Notes: generated by a model from the sequence alone, not told the origin. Shown: positions 42,223 through 52,022, counted from the first letter of the stretch. The stretch: DNA of 62,890 nucleotides from Planctomycetota bacterium (GCA_021414065.1 JAIOPE010000059.1:1-62890), one strand, 5' to 3'. A program made the numbers and translations.

Positions 42223-44313
42223 TCAACGGCGCCCACCCTCGAACCCCTCGTCCGTCAGCTTCTTCGCCGCGGACATCAGGTGCTTCGCCTGTGCATCCGA
42301 GGGAACCCACGTCGGACCTCGCGATGCCGCGGTGTTCAGAATGCCGAGTTCCAGCCGCGACAGCACGAGCTTCGACGCCGGCCACGCCGCGGCCCGCGCC
42401 CAGAAGCCTCCCGCGCCGAGCTTCACTGCCTCGGTCAGCAGGTTGATCACTCCCTCCTCACGTTCCTCGCCGCGCGCGTCCCGCCTGTCGCCGCGCTCAT
42501 CGTCAGCCGCCTTCAGGTACTGCCGCAGCTCGGGGACCACAGGAGCCGCTCTGGCCGCCACCTTCTTCCAGCACATCTCCTTCTTGGCCCACTCTGTCAC
42601 GTTCGCGCCCTCGACGGGCGGCGACATCAGCACATCGAGGACGATCTCGCCGATGTCTTCGAGCTGCGTCGCGATCGGCTCCGCCAAGCTCTGCGCCTTC
42701 CAGATCTGATCAAGGTCCAGCACCTGCCCGGGGAACTTCTCCTCGACCAGCAGTGCGAGTCGAGCGATAGCGTACGTCACGACGTTCGCCCGGTATGCGT
42801 TCTGGTACCACGCGGCGTCGGACACGATGCGCTCCGTCGAGTGGAACAGGATGGCCTTCGCGACGACGTGCCGGAACCACCTCTCGTTGAACTCAGCCGG
42901 GTGCTTCTCGTACTCCCCCTCGTCTCCGCCGACGCGCTCGGCGTACTTCAGGAAGTTCTTCTGCGCGCCCGCGCTGACGATGTGGGGCAGCTTCAGCCAT
43001 GTGTTCTCGAACTTCGCGAGGTCCGTCTTCGTGATGACCTGGTCCTTCGGATTCTGGATGAGGAACGCTTTCCTCCCGGAGTCGGTCAGCTTGATCTGCT
43101 CGGTCTGGAACTGGGCGCGCGCCCGCTCGTAGAACCAGCGGGTCATCTGGTTCGAACCCGGCTTTGCCGGCGCCCACTGCTTGCGGGAGATCTCCTCGAT
43201 CCGTCGATTGAACGGGTGGTTGGCGAAGAGGTCCGCCTCGCTCACCTTGTTCTGCGTGTTGGCGTACCTCGCGATCTCAGGGACCATCGCGAGCGCGAGA
43301 TCGGCGGGAAGGACCGAGAGCTTCATCTGCACGAAGATGCCGTCGAGCGACGCCTTGTCCTTCTTCCGCGCGTTGAAGAGCGAGGCGGTCGTCTGGCCGC
43401 CGTTGACGATCTGAAGGTCGAGCATGCGGATGATCCGCCCGTCCGGCGCGAGGTCCACCCGCGCCGCAGTCGCAGTGATCCCGTTGTTGAACGCGAAGAA
43501 GCGCTCCGGCTGACTGAGGATCGTCGTGCGCAGTCCCTTGTTGACGTTGCCGCGCGCGCTGAGGAACGAGCGGACGTTCCCTTCGAGGACCCGGCTGCCG
43601 TACTCCTCGTAGACGTCGGCGAGGAACGACCCGGGGACTACGCAGAGATACGCGCCGTAGTCCGTGCTCCCAATCCCCGCGGAGAGCGCCGGGAGTCCGC
43701 CGGGGGCGAGCGCTGCAACATCGAGCTCGATGGGCTCGTGGCCTCCGGTGGCGGCGAGCTTCTGGAAGCGCGCGAGGTCCCAGATGTGCTGCTCCACGCG
43801 GATCGAGTCGACCGCACTGCGGCCGACCTCGCGGAACCGCGGACCGAGAGAGCCGTTCGACAGGACCACAATCCGGATGGTGCGAACGTCGTCCCGCGCG
43901 TCGTAGATGGCGCGCGCGAGATCCGCGGCTGGAGTGCTCGGCTCCAACTCCTCGTGAAGGACACCGTCGCGCGCGTCGGTGACGAATGCGAGTGCGCGGC
44001 CGAACGCCGAGGTCACGTCCGCGGTGCTGAGGGTCTCGACCGACGCCCCATCCCGCTGGACCACGACGAGGACCTGGAGAGTGCCGTCGAGTTCGAGTTC
44101 CTCGGTGCTGTAGCCGTCGAGTTCGAGCAGCCGGTTTCGCGAGCCGCGGCCCTCGAAATGGCATGGCGACCAGTCCTGAAGCTCCTCGCTCTCGACCAGT
44201 CGGGACGCGAGGTTCTCGACCAGTACGGTGCGCGTCAGCGCGCCCGTCGCTGTGGCGGCCGCGGCCACCTCGTGCATGAGGTCGGTCAGGAACTCGTGAA
44301 GGTCATCCGCCAT
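42223..44313 (-). CDS. AIPR-family protein of the Mza-type defence operon
   Basis: A 696-aa AIPR protein. The hallmark segment is 'FFAFNNGITATAARVDLAPD' with 'MLDLQIVNGGQTTASLFNAR', then 'EIARYANTQNKVSEADLFAN'. It is longer than the solo AIPR of this window, with a C-terminal region of about 200 residues. The ATG at 44313, 11 nt inside the upstream gene, has GGAGGAG before it; the longer open frame upstream is not used. It is the last gene of a four-gene coupled operon (GHKL ATPase, Z1 helicase, PD-(D/E)XK, AIPR) that matches the MutL-Z1-DUF-AIPR composition of Mza antiphage systems. Confidence 0.88.
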   Translation of the reverse strand: MADDLHEFLTDLMHEVAAAATATGALTRTVLVENLASRLVESEELQDWSPCHFEGRGSRNRLLELDGYSTEELELDGTLQVLVVVQRDGASVETLSTADVTSAFGRALAFVTDARDGVLHEELEPSTPAADLARAIYDARDDVRTIRIVVLSNGSLGPRFREVGRSAVDSIRVEQHIWDLARFQKLAATGGHEPIELDVAALAPGGLPALSAGIGSTDYGAYLCVVPGSFLADVYEEYGSRVLEGNVRSFLSARGNVNKGLRTTILSQPERFFAFNNGITATAARVDLAPDGRIIRMLDLQIVNGGQTTASLFNARKKDKASLDGIFVQMKLSVLPADLALAMVPEIARYANTQNKVSEADLFANHPFNRRIEEISRKQWAPAKPGSNQMTRWFYERARAQFQTEQIKLTDSGRKAFLIQNPKDQVITKTDLAKFENTWLKLPHIVSAGAQKNFLKYAERVGGDEGEYEKHPAEFNERWFRHVVAKAILFHSTERIVSDAAWYQNAYRANVVTYAIARLALLVEEKFPGQVLDLDQIWKAQSLAEPIATQLEDIGEIVLDVLMSPPVEGANVTEWAKKEMCWKKVAARAAPVVPELRQYLKAADDERGDRRDARGEEREEGVINLLTEAVKLGAGGFWARAAAWPASKLVLSRLELGILNTAASRGPTWVPSDAQAKHLMSAAKKLTDEGFEGGRR

Positions 44314-45259
44314 CGCGCTCCTCCGCGCTGCGCCACGTCGCCACCTTGAACGGGCGCAACTCATCGATTGTGAGTTCGTACTTGCAGCCGGCGATCGCGC
44401 CGGCGACCGAGCCGCGCTGCAGCCGCGGGAATCCGGCGCCGACCGCGTAGCAAGTCGTCGCTCCGAAGCGGACGCCGCGAGTCTCGTACTCGATCCGGTC
44501 CTCCCAGCCTGCCGCACGGAGACTCAGTTCGAGTCCCTCGGACGCCTCCGCGTCCTGCGAGACGGCGGCGCGTACACGACTCACAAGCGCTGGTACACCG
44601 CTCGGATCTCCCGCCGTGGTGAGGGTCAGCTCGACGACGTGGCACCACAGGTGGAGCGGGAGCCCCGCGTCGGTGAGCTGCTCCAACGAGGAAACGGTCA
44701 GCCGATCCCGCTGTCGGTGGACCGACTTCACCTCCACCTCGGCGCTGTTGAAGACGAAGTCCTTGGGCGAGTCGTAAGGTCCCCGCCACGCCGCCACCGC
44801 GGCTCTCGGACCGACCGCAGGGATCGCTTCGCTGAGCAGGAACTCGATCTCGCCCAAGAGGCCGCACAGCGCCTCATCGTCGAGGACGTTCGGCGTGCCA
44901 CGGGAGAGGAGCCGCTGCCATCGGGCAAGGCGCGCGATGACAACGTCGCCTGGGTCATCAGGCCGCTGACGGGTCGCGCCGTCGAGGTCCTCGACGAGCC
45001 GGGTGAAGAGGCCCTTCAGTTCCGGGCGCACAAGTCGCAGGACGAGAGCCCACTCTCCGCTCTGACGGGTCCGGACCTCGACTGCAATGGACGCGAGGGA
45101 CGGCGGCTGAGGTGGGCGCTTGGGACAGACGACCAGGATCGCCCTCTGGTTGCCCTCCAGCCCGAGGAAGATGCCCACCGGATGCGTCTCATCGATCCGC
45201 TCGAAGACGCCGTCCTGACCGCTGAGCTCGGCCCGGGCGAACTTCTCTTCGAAGCTCAC
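44303..45259 (-). CDS. PD-(D/E)XK motif protein (DUF4420) of the Mza-type operon
   Basis: A 318-aa protein of the DUF4420 type. The nuclease-like core is 'LCGLLGEIEFLLSEAIP' (E137), 'SPKDFVFNSAEVEVKSVHRQ' (D167, E176, K178), in line with the E...D...E-x-K signature. It would be the DNA-cutting or DNA-binding part of the system. It overlaps the Z1 gene by 4 nt (ATGA) and the AIPR gene by 11 nt. Confidence 0.87.
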   Translation of the reverse strand: MSFEEKFARAELSGQDGVFERIDETHPVGIFLGLEGNQRAILVVCPKRPPQPPSLASIAVEVRTRQSGEWALVLRLVRPELKGLFTRLVEDLDGATRQRPDDPGDVVIARLARWQRLLSRGTPNVLDDEALCGLLGEIEFLLSEAIPAVGPRAAVAAWRGPYDSPKDFVFNSAEVEVKSVHRQRDRLTVSSLEQLTDAGLPLHLWCHVVELTLTTAGDPSGVPALVSRVRAAVSQDAEASEGLELSLRAAGWEDRIEYETRGVRFGATTCYAVGAGFPRLQRGSVAGAIAGCKYELTIDELRPFKVATWRSAEERDGG

Positions 45260-47991
45260 AGGTCATCCTCGGTGAAGTCGTCGTCGTCGCTGGGCTCGCC
45301 AAGTCCGGCGAACAGCAGCTCCTTCGCCTTCACCAAGTTGATCTTGTATGTCACCTCGCGCGCGGCCGTGCCTTTCAGCTCGGGGAAGCTCAGGCCGATC
45401 GCGACCAGATACGCGTCCTTTCGCAACTCCGGCAGCTTCGCATCCCCCTCTGGTTCGCCCTGGAGCACGTGCAGGAGTAGCAGGGGGCGTGAGCGACGTG
45501 CGCGATAGAACCGGTCGGCCACATTGATGCGTGCCGGTGGTGGCAGACCCTCCCTCGCGGCGTTCGCATCGGCGAATTCGCGTGCGTCCGCCTCCGCGGC
45601 CGCGATCTCCGGATCGGACAGACCCGCTCGCTCGACGCCACGCGAACCGACGCGACGCTTCTTGCCTGAGACGACCCAGACGCCGGGGGGCTCCTGTCGG
45701 AGCACGCGTCTCTTCTGGCGGGACACCGACAGTCCACCGATCGGCACCTCCGTCCCTTCGCCTCCCGGGATGCCGACGTCCCAGTCGTCGAGGGTCTCTC
45801 CCTCCATCCGCTCCAAGAGGTCGGCGATTCTGTCCGGCTGAAACCGGAACTCTGTGACCGGAAGAGTGAAGGACCGAAGGAGCGTCGCCACCTCGAGGCG
45901 CGTCGCGCCGCGAATGAGACGCACGCCCTTCTCGACCACGCCGGTCCCCACTCGCGCCGTCAGGCCCGCGACGAACGCTGTGACCCTGTCGGAGTTCCGT
46001 TCCAGCTCGCGCGGCGAGGTCGGCAGCTCCACGCTCTCGAACGACTGCGTGCTCAGGGAGATGGTCCAGGTGACCTCCTTCGCCGTGCGCATCTTGTTCC
46101 GTGCAGTGACGAGAAGCGCGTCCGGGTGGGCGCGAACTGCCAGACCGAAGTCCTTCGGCGTCCGATTGAGGCGGTACATCCGTCGAAGCTCATCCCGGAG
46201 TTCGTCGGTCGCGTCTGCGATGTGGCCATACCAGTCCATCGTGCTAACGGGTATCCAGACGCGACACAGGTCCTGGTAGCCGGGGCGATAGCCGAACCAG
46301 CGGCCCATCTGCAGCAGCGTGTCGTACATCTTCGTGGTCCTGCGGAAGTAGCTGACCATGAGGCCTTCGAGCGTCAGCCCGCGCGAGAGGCTGTTGCCTC
46401 CGACCGCGATCACCCGCAGCCCGGTCTCCCGGTGCGCCCGGTAGTCAAGCGCACGTGGCCCCGTCCGCTGGTTCACAGCCTTTGTCGTGATGGGGAGAAC
46501 GGCGTCGTGCAAGGCGGTCTGGATCGAGGCCCAGTCGAACCCCGCCTGCGTGAACTCGCGTTCCCAGACTCGGAAGAGGGCGAGCAGACACGGATCCTCG
46601 AGCGCCTTGTCCGGCGGCAGCGCGCCGAAGCTCCGGATGGCATTCTTGAAGCGTTCGAGCTCGTCGTGCAGGAGGGTCTCGACCTGGTCCTGCACGCGGG
46701 TGAAGTGGCTGACGTTGACGAGCATGGATCTGTGCGTCTTCTGATCGCCGCGCAGGTCGCGGATCGCGTTCGCGACGAGGAAGGCGCACAACGCCTCGAT
46801 CAGGGACGGCGGCAGAGACGCCACCTGGGCGTCGGATCGGTGGCTACTTGGAAGGGCCTCCTCGACATCGGTGATCTCGCGCAGATGCAGCGCACCGCCG
46901 ACGTCGTCGAGGAATACGCGCCGGGGTCCGAAGTAGTTGCTGGCCGCTTCCAGCGCATAGATGAAGTCGTGCGGGAAAAGGTCGTCGCCGAGCATCTCTT
47001 TCTCGGTCTCGGGGTTGACGAAGATGTTGGCGAACGGGGTTGCGGTGAAGCCGACGTAGGTGGTCCGCCGGAACAGCTTCAGGAGCTCCCGGATCCCGGC
47101 GTTGACGGCGGTCGGATCCTGCCCCTCGTCGTTTGTGTTGATCGACGCGTTGTCGGCCTCGTCATCGATCATGAGCATCGGGATGTCGATCCCCCCGCTC
47201 TGCGCACCCATGTTGTAGTTCTGTATCCAGTCGCGGAGGTTCTTGAGTATCCGCGTGTGCTTCTTGATGACCACGAGCGCGGGCTCCCTCAGCGCGTCGA
47301 GGCTGAGGCCCAGCGCCTCCAGCGTCGCCACGCGGAAATCCGCGGCGCTCGAAGTGAACACGGTCGCGTGTCGCGTGCCGTCCAGCAGGCCGACACCTAC
47401 GCGGAGACTCCGGCCGTTCCGCTTGAGTTGCTCGCTGCTGTCGAACCCGACGAAGCCGATGTCGAGTCGCTCCTGCGTCTGACGCCGGAGATTCTCGATC
47501 GTGCCGGTGAGCAGCACCACGAAGCGGTAGCCCGCGTCCGCGGCCTTGCAGATCAACGCCGAATACGTGGCGGTCTTCCCCGACTGCACGTCGCCCATCA
47601 CGAGCCCGCGTCGCTTCCAGGTTCCGGTCTCCTCGGGGTTGCCGAGCAGATCGAGGATCGCGTCGGTCGAGCGGTCGAGCCCGGTGATGACGCCCGGTGC
47701 CCAGTCCTTCTGGAGGAGCAGCTTGAAGCGTGACCAGTAGAACGGGTCGATCGTGGGTCTGCGGGCATCGACCCAGGGAACATGGTCCTCGCAGAGTGCG
47801 AAGCCGGTGTCCATCTTCACGAGCCTGCGGGCCAGGACCTTCTGGAGGATCGCGGTCCTCTCTGCTGCACCGACGCCGAACGCCGTCACGAGGCGATCGA
47901 CGGCCTCGCGGATCTCCTCCTCGGTCGGGACTCGGTCGTCGGGCAGCGAGAGAAGCGCCATGCTCACGATCCGGTCGGCCATGTCACTCAT
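45256..47991 (-). CDS. Z1-domain SF2-type helicase of the Mza-type operon
   Basis: A 911-aa ATPase. Walker A is 'LVMGDVQSGKTATYSALI' near 130; the DEAD-like box is 'PMLMIDDEADNASINTNDEG' near 275; the Z1 domain contains 'SMLVNVSHFTRVQDQVETLL' and 'AVGGNSLSRGLTLEGLMVSY' with 'QMGRWFGYRPGYQDLCRVW'. Z1 proteins pair with MutL/MORC-type ATPases in restriction-like systems (described by Iyer and Aravind; tested as Mza by Gao and colleagues). It overlaps both neighbours by 4 nt. Confidence 0.93.
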   Translation of the reverse strand: MSDMADRIVSMALLSLPDDRVPTEEEIREAVDRLVTAFGVGAAERTAILQKVLARRLVKMDTGFALCEDHVPWVDARRPTIDPFYWSRFKLLLQKDWAPGVITGLDRSTDAILDLLGNPEETGTWKRRGLVMGDVQSGKTATYSALICKAADAGYRFVVLLTGTIENLRRQTQERLDIGFVGFDSSEQLKRNGRSLRVGVGLLDGTRHATVFTSSAADFRVATLEALGLSLDALREPALVVIKKHTRILKNLRDWIQNYNMGAQSGGIDIPMLMIDDEADNASINTNDEGQDPTAVNAGIRELLKLFRRTTYVGFTATPFANIFVNPETEKEMLGDDLFPHDFIYALEAASNYFGPRRVFLDDVGGALHLREITDVEEALPSSHRSDAQVASLPPSLIEALCAFLVANAIRDLRGDQKTHRSMLVNVSHFTRVQDQVETLLHDELERFKNAIRSFGALPPDKALEDPCLLALFRVWEREFTQAGFDWASIQTALHDAVLPITTKAVNQRTGPRALDYRAHRETGLRVIAVGGNSLSRGLTLEGLMVSYFRRTTKMYDTLLQMGRWFGYRPGYQDLCRVWIPVSTMDWYGHIADATDELRDELRRMYRLNRTPKDFGLAVRAHPDALLVTARNKMRTAKEVTWTISLSTQSFESVELPTSPRELERNSDRVTAFVAGLTARVGTGVVEKGVRLIRGATRLEVATLLRSFTLPVTEFRFQPDRIADLLERMEGETLDDWDVGIPGGEGTEVPIGGLSVSRQKRRVLRQEPPGVWVVSGKKRRVGSRGVERAGLSDPEIAAAEADAREFADANAAREGLPPPARINVADRFYRARRSRPLLLLHVLQGEPEGDAKLPELRKDAYLVAIGLSFPELKGTAAREVTYKINLVKAKELLFAGLGEPSDDDDFTEDDL

Positions 47992-49463
47992 GCAGTCCTC
48001 AGTCTTGTCTTGAGCCTCTCGACGAGGCCGGGGTGGAGTGCGAATGGTTCGATCGTCCCTAGGCCGTCGATCAGGCGCAGTTGCTCGTCCCGCCGGTCGG
48101 CGAACGCGTCGAGCATCTGGCGCGCGAGTTCCTCAAGTTGTGCGGCCACCGCATCGGAGTCGATGCGCTCCTTCTTGTGACCGATCTGGTCGTTCGCCCG
48201 GTCGTTGTACAGGGCCTCGACCGGCAGGCTCGTCCCGATCGCCTGCAGGACGTTGTCGAGCTCCGGCAGCGTCCCGTCATCGACGCTCGCGCGAAGCCCG
48301 GCGATCACGGGGTGGTCGCGGTCCAGTTCGTAGCGAATCCCGTCGCGGTCCTCGATCCGTTGCCAGATGGTCCGGATGCCCTTCTTCACCGCGATGTGAC
48401 CGCGGTATCTGTTGGCCTCCTGGCTGGGGCGAACCAACGTCGGAACGAGGCCTCGCAGGCGGTCACGGATCGCGGGCGGCGGCGACGCGGTCGACTTCTT
48501 GATGTCCAGGCTCCACATGTGGTCAAGCGCATTCGGCACGTCGACGCGAACTCTCGTGGACTTCGTCAGCTCCTCCTGACGGAACATCCTGAACCACGTG
48601 CCCCAGACGATCAGACGCTGGTTCCGGTACACGTAGAAGCCCTGCTCCCGCCGCAGACCGGCCTCGCCGACGGCCTTGTCGATCTGCGCGCGGGTGAGTC
48701 GCGAGATGTGCGGCAGCGTGAATGCCCGCAGCACCACGTGGTGGCCATCGACCGCGATCCGCTCCTCCTCGCCTGCGAGGGCGCCCTCGCTCTCAAGGAA
48801 CGGGTCGATTGGAGCGACGGGTTGGAGGTTGACGTCGAGGCGCAGGCGAGTGGGGTTGCCCGAGAGGTAGCGATGGAACACGAGGGCGAGGTGGTCGCCG
48901 ACCTGGGACATCCGGTCGCAGAGTACCGAACCGTCGCCCGGGTCTCCGTCGGCGAGCCGGTCGAGCTTCTCCCAGACGACGAGCGTCCCGCTCGGTCGGG
49001 CGAGCAGCTCGTCGAGAAACGGGACGATCTCCAGTTCCTTCGGTTCAAGCACACCGACCGTCCAGTCCTGCGTCGCGATGACCGTGTCGAGATCCCAGAC
49101 CATGCCGTGAGGCGCGCCGCCAACTCTGCGACTGACCACGGTGAGCCGTCGGCACTGTGACATCGATGCGGTCTTCAGCCCCAGCCCGAAGCGCCCGAGG
49201 TCGTTCTCGGCACGACGCTCCGCAGGGCTCTGCGATCCGTGGCGCATCGCAGCCAGCAGGCCAGCCTCGTCCATTCCCGTCCCGTCGTCGACGACCGCGA
49301 GGGCGCGTGGCTTGCCTGGATCGAAGCGGATGCTCACGCGACGTGAGTTGGCGGTGATGCTGTTGTCGACGAGGTCGGCGGCGGCAGATGCCGGGTCGTA
49401 GCCGATCGCCCGCATCGACTCCAGGAGCAGCGCTGCGTTGGGCGGGAGCCTCACCTCCTTCAT
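47988..49463 (-). CDS. GHKL (MutL/MORC-like) ATPase of the Mza-type operon
   Basis: A 491-aa GHKL ATPase. N box 'AAADLVDNSITANSRRV' near 30, G1 'LAVVDDGTGMDEAGLLAAM' near 57, and G2 'DLGRFGLGLKTASMSQCRRL' near 90 are intact. The rest has 'YRNQRLIVWGTWFRMF' and a helical end. In this context it is the MutL-like component thought to control the helicase and nuclease. It is the first gene of the operon, starting at ATG 49463 after GGAG, divergent from Vsr; the 248-nt gap between them should hold both promoters. Confidence 0.92.
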   Translation of the reverse strand: MKEVRLPPNAALLLESMRAIGYDPASAAADLVDNSITANSRRVSIRFDPGKPRALAVVDDGTGMDEAGLLAAMRHGSQSPAERRAENDLGRFGLGLKTASMSQCRRLTVVSRRVGGAPHGMVWDLDTVIATQDWTVGVLEPKELEIVPFLDELLARPSGTLVVWEKLDRLADGDPGDGSVLCDRMSQVGDHLALVFHRYLSGNPTRLRLDVNLQPVAPIDPFLESEGALAGEEERIAVDGHHVVLRAFTLPHISRLTRAQIDKAVGEAGLRREQGFYVYRNQRLIVWGTWFRMFRQEELTKSTRVRVDVPNALDHMWSLDIKKSTASPPPAIRDRLRGLVPTLVRPSQEANRYRGHIAVKKGIRTIWQRIEDRDGIRYELDRDHPVIAGLRASVDDGTLPELDNVLQAIGTSLPVEALYNDRANDQIGHKKERIDSDAVAAQLEELARQMLDAFADRRDEQLRLIDGLGTIEPFALHPGLVERLKTRLRTA

Positions 49464-49711
49464 GGTCGTGCTCCGCCAGCTTCATCCTGACCCGTGCCTG
49501 CAACCGCCGACGTGGACATGTCGGCGTCGCCTTCCGCATCGACGGACCGTAGGCACCCTGGCTCGCGCATCCCGTCTCACCCCCTTGCAGCGGACACCCA
49601 GGCCCAGTTCGCGGACGTTGCCCGCCGGGGTCGGCCGGGCGGCTCGCGGCGGGTCGCGATCAGACTATCCGTTGCCCCAGACGCGGAACCACGCTATCTC
49701 TCGGGTCGCCG

Positions 49712-50155
49712 ATGGGCAGCCGAACCGCACTCCCCTCCAGTCCCGCGGTGAGCGACTTCATGCGTCGCGTGCGGCGGGAGGACACGGCACCCGAGGTCGC
49801 CCTCCGCCGCGCCCTCCATCGTGCAGGCGTTCGCTTCCGGCTGCACGCCGCAGGATTGCCGGGGCGCCCGGACATCGTCCTCGTCAAGGCGCGAGTCGCG
49901 GTGTTCGTCGATGGGTGCTTCTGGCACGGCTGCCCGGAGCACTTCGTGCAGCCCAAGACGAACTCGACATTCTGGCTGGAGAAGGTCCAGACGAATCAGG
50001 AACGCGACCGCCGGGTCGATGGCGTGCTCAGGGCCGCTGGCTGGAGCGTCGTGCGCGTCTGGGAGCACGAGGATCCCGAGTTGGTCGCGGTCCCATTGAC
50101 GCGTCTGTGGTTCGGGACGGTGGACCAGCGATCGGGCCGTCGGCACTCGCGATGA
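49712..50155 (+). CDS. vsr: Very short patch repair endonuclease (Vsr)
   Basis: A 147-aa Vsr. The conserved segments are 'RREDTAPEVALRRALHRAG', 'LPGRPDIVLVKARVAVFVDG' (catalytic Asp54), 'CFWHGCPEHFVQPKTN' and 'GWSVVRVWEHED'. Vsr nicks at T:G mismatches that arise when 5-methylcytosine deaminates, so it normally protects the recognition sites of a Dcm-type methylase. That methylase is encoded convergently, with 10 nt between the stops. The length is normal. Confidence 0.95.
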   Translation: MGSRTALPSSPAVSDFMRRVRREDTAPEVALRRALHRAGVRFRLHAAGLPGRPDIVLVKARVAVFVDGCFWHGCPEHFVQPKTNSTFWLEKVQTNQERDRRVDGVLRAAGWSVVRVWEHEDPELVAVPLTRLWFGTVDQRSGRRHSR

Positions 50156-50165
50156 CTCCGGCGAA

Positions 50166-52022
50166 TCACCGCGGGCGACGTGCGCCCGCACAATCCGCGG
50201 CGAGCGGGCACTGCGAGCAACGAGGAGATGTCGCGGTGCAGGTCGTCGCCCCGAGCAGCACGATGGCGGCGTTCAGGCTCGGCACGTCAGCTCCCACGCC
50301 GAGGATCCGCGCAAGGAGCATGCGTCCGTCGGAGCGGGACCGCTTTCGATGCACCTGCGTCCCTGTGAACCTCGCAGCAAGCCGGAGCGCTCCAGCCGTC
50401 AGAAGAACCCCGTCGTCCTGAAGGCCGACCAGTCGGACCATCTCCATCTGAGCGTCGGTCAGGGCTGCCGCATCTTCCCAGTCCGACTCGAACCACGCCT
50501 CCGCGCCGGCGCGGAGGAGCGTCGCCGCTCGGACGAGTCGCTCCGCGCGTGCGACGGTCCGTGGTCCGAGTGGCCTGGCCCACTCTGCCACCGCGCGTTC
50601 CTTCGCATCGGCTTCGTCCGGGAATCGAGCGAGGAAGTCCGCTGCGACGCCCGAGTCGATCCCAAGTCGACCCTCGAGGACTACCGCTGCAAGTACGCGC
50701 CACGGGTCTCCCGGATACCACCACCGCCTCATCGGAGCGTCGGCCTTGGCCCATGCGAGGAGACGCGTCCGAATGTCCTTCAGGCGCTCCGAGCGGCGTC
50801 GCCGCGCCGCCGGGGCAATTCCGCGAACCGATCTCAGCAATGCGCCCGCAACGGACTCAGCGAGAGCAGGCGGCACGGCGTTGCCGATCTGGCGAAACGC
50901 ATCGCTTCGCGAGCCCGCGAATCGGAAGTGATCCGGAAACGTCTGAATCCGCGCGGCCTCGCGCACCGTGAGCGTGCGGGGCTCACCCGGATGGATGTAC
51001 CAGTAGCCGTCCTTGGCGATGTGCGCCGTGATGGAGCGGCTGAGCTCGTCCCACCCCAGTCGCTTGTACTTGTCGTCGAAGATGTCGGTGCGGTAGCGAC
51101 GAAGATGGGCTGGAAGGTCGCTGTAGCGGGTGTCCGGACGCATGAGATTGAACGCGACCCGATCGTCAGCGCGGACCGGCCGGGTCACGTGGTCCCAAAC
51201 GATTCCGCGATGCCCATTGTCCATCTCGGTTCGCGCCCGTCGCTGGAAGGCGCCGTCGGGGCGACCGTACGGAAGCTCGGCATCGCCGGTCGTGTCGCGA
51301 AGTCGAGGCAGGTCGCCGATCGCGTCACGCACGTTGACGCGGCGGGATGCCTGGGGCCACTGGAACGGCGCACCGTCGCGCACCGCAGCAACGATCAGGC
51401 GCTGACGATGCTGGGGGACACCGTGGCGCCACGCCTCCACGAGGCGCGCATCCGGCTCGTAGCCAGCTCGCTCCAAGAGATCCAGCATCTCGCGCAGCAC
51501 GGCTAGGTCGTCGCCGAGTGCCATGTCCGGTACGTTCTCCAAGAGCACCGCGCGAGGGCGCAGCTGCTCTACAACTTGGATGAACGAACGCCAAAGTGCG
51601 CGTCGCGAGTCGTTCGCGTCGCGCGTGCCGTCCTCGACAAGCGACCGGATCTTGGATCGTCCGGCCCGGCTGAAGGGCTGGCAGGGCGGCCCGCCCGCGA
51701 CGAGATCCAAGTCGATGCCGTCAAGTCGCCTGAGCAGGTCGGCGATACCAGCCGGCGAGGACAGGTCGAGATCCAAGGCGAGGCCCGCGAAGTTGTGTCT
51801 GTGGGTGGCAAGCGAACGCGCGTCGTGATCGACCGCGAGGATGACCTTGTAGCCGGCGCGCTCGAGCCCGAGGCTCAGGCCGCCTCCTCCAGAGAAGAGG
51901 TCGACCGCCCTAGGGAGCTTCTGCCCTAGGGCCCACTCGCGCCAGCGCTCCGGCGTCGGCGCCCCTGGGTGTGGATCGAGCAGCAGTGCTGGCCGCCGCT
52001 GTAGTTCAACGCCATAGGCCAT
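50166..52022 (-). CDS. Cytosine-5 DNA methyltransferase fused to an endonuclease III-like domain
   Basis: A 618-aa protein. The N-terminal ~400 residues are a C5-methyltransferase: motif I 'DLFSGGGGLSLGLERAGY' near 41, motif IV 'VAGGPPCQPFSRAG' with the catalytic Cys near 113, motif VI 'VLLENVPDMA', motif VIII 'QHRQRLIVAA' and motif X 'DAFRQIGNAVPPALAE'. The last ~200 residues look like the HhH-GPD glycosylase fold: 'WYPGDPWRVLAAVVLEGR' and 'LGPRTVARAERLVRAATLLR', ending with a C-x6-C-x2-C-x5-C loop (C595, C602, C605, C611), exactly the iron-sulphur spacing of endonuclease III and MutY. The HhH catalytic Lys and Asp are not obvious, so it may bind rather than cut DNA. A GGAG site precedes ATG 52022. 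Confidence 0.9.
   Translation of the reverse strand: MAYGVELQRRPALLLDPHPGAPTPERWREWALGQKLPRAVDLFSGGGGLSLGLERAGYKVILAVDHDARSLATHRHNFAGLALDLDLSSPAGIADLLRRLDGIDLDLVAGGPPCQPFSRAGRSKIRSLVEDGTRDANDSRRALWRSFIQVVEQLRPRAVLLENVPDMALGDDLAVLREMLDLLERAGYEPDARLVEAWRHGVPQHRQRLIVAAVRDGAPFQWPQASRRVNVRDAIGDLPRLRDTTGDAELPYGRPDGAFQRRARTEMDNGHRGIVWDHVTRPVRADDRVAFNLMRPDTRYSDLPAHLRRYRTDIFDDKYKRLGWDELSRSITAHIAKDGYWYIHPGEPRTLTVREAARIQTFPDHFRFAGSRSDAFRQIGNAVPPALAESVAGALLRSVRGIAPAARRRRSERLKDIRTRLLAWAKADAPMRRWWYPGDPWRVLAAVVLEGRLGIDSGVAADFLARFPDEADAKERAVAEWARPLGPRTVARAERLVRAATLLRAGAEAWFESDWEDAAALTDAQMEMVRLVGLQDDGVLLTAGALRLAARFTGTQVHRKRSRSDGRMLLARILGVGADVPSLNAAIVLLGATTCTATSPRCSQCPLAADCAGARRPR

Noticed and set aside
42580..42620. 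Another partial element (CACTCTGTC) on the plus strand in the Mza AIPR gene
   Set aside because: The second box (GCCCTC) lacks the initial A, and it faces no gene; chance match.
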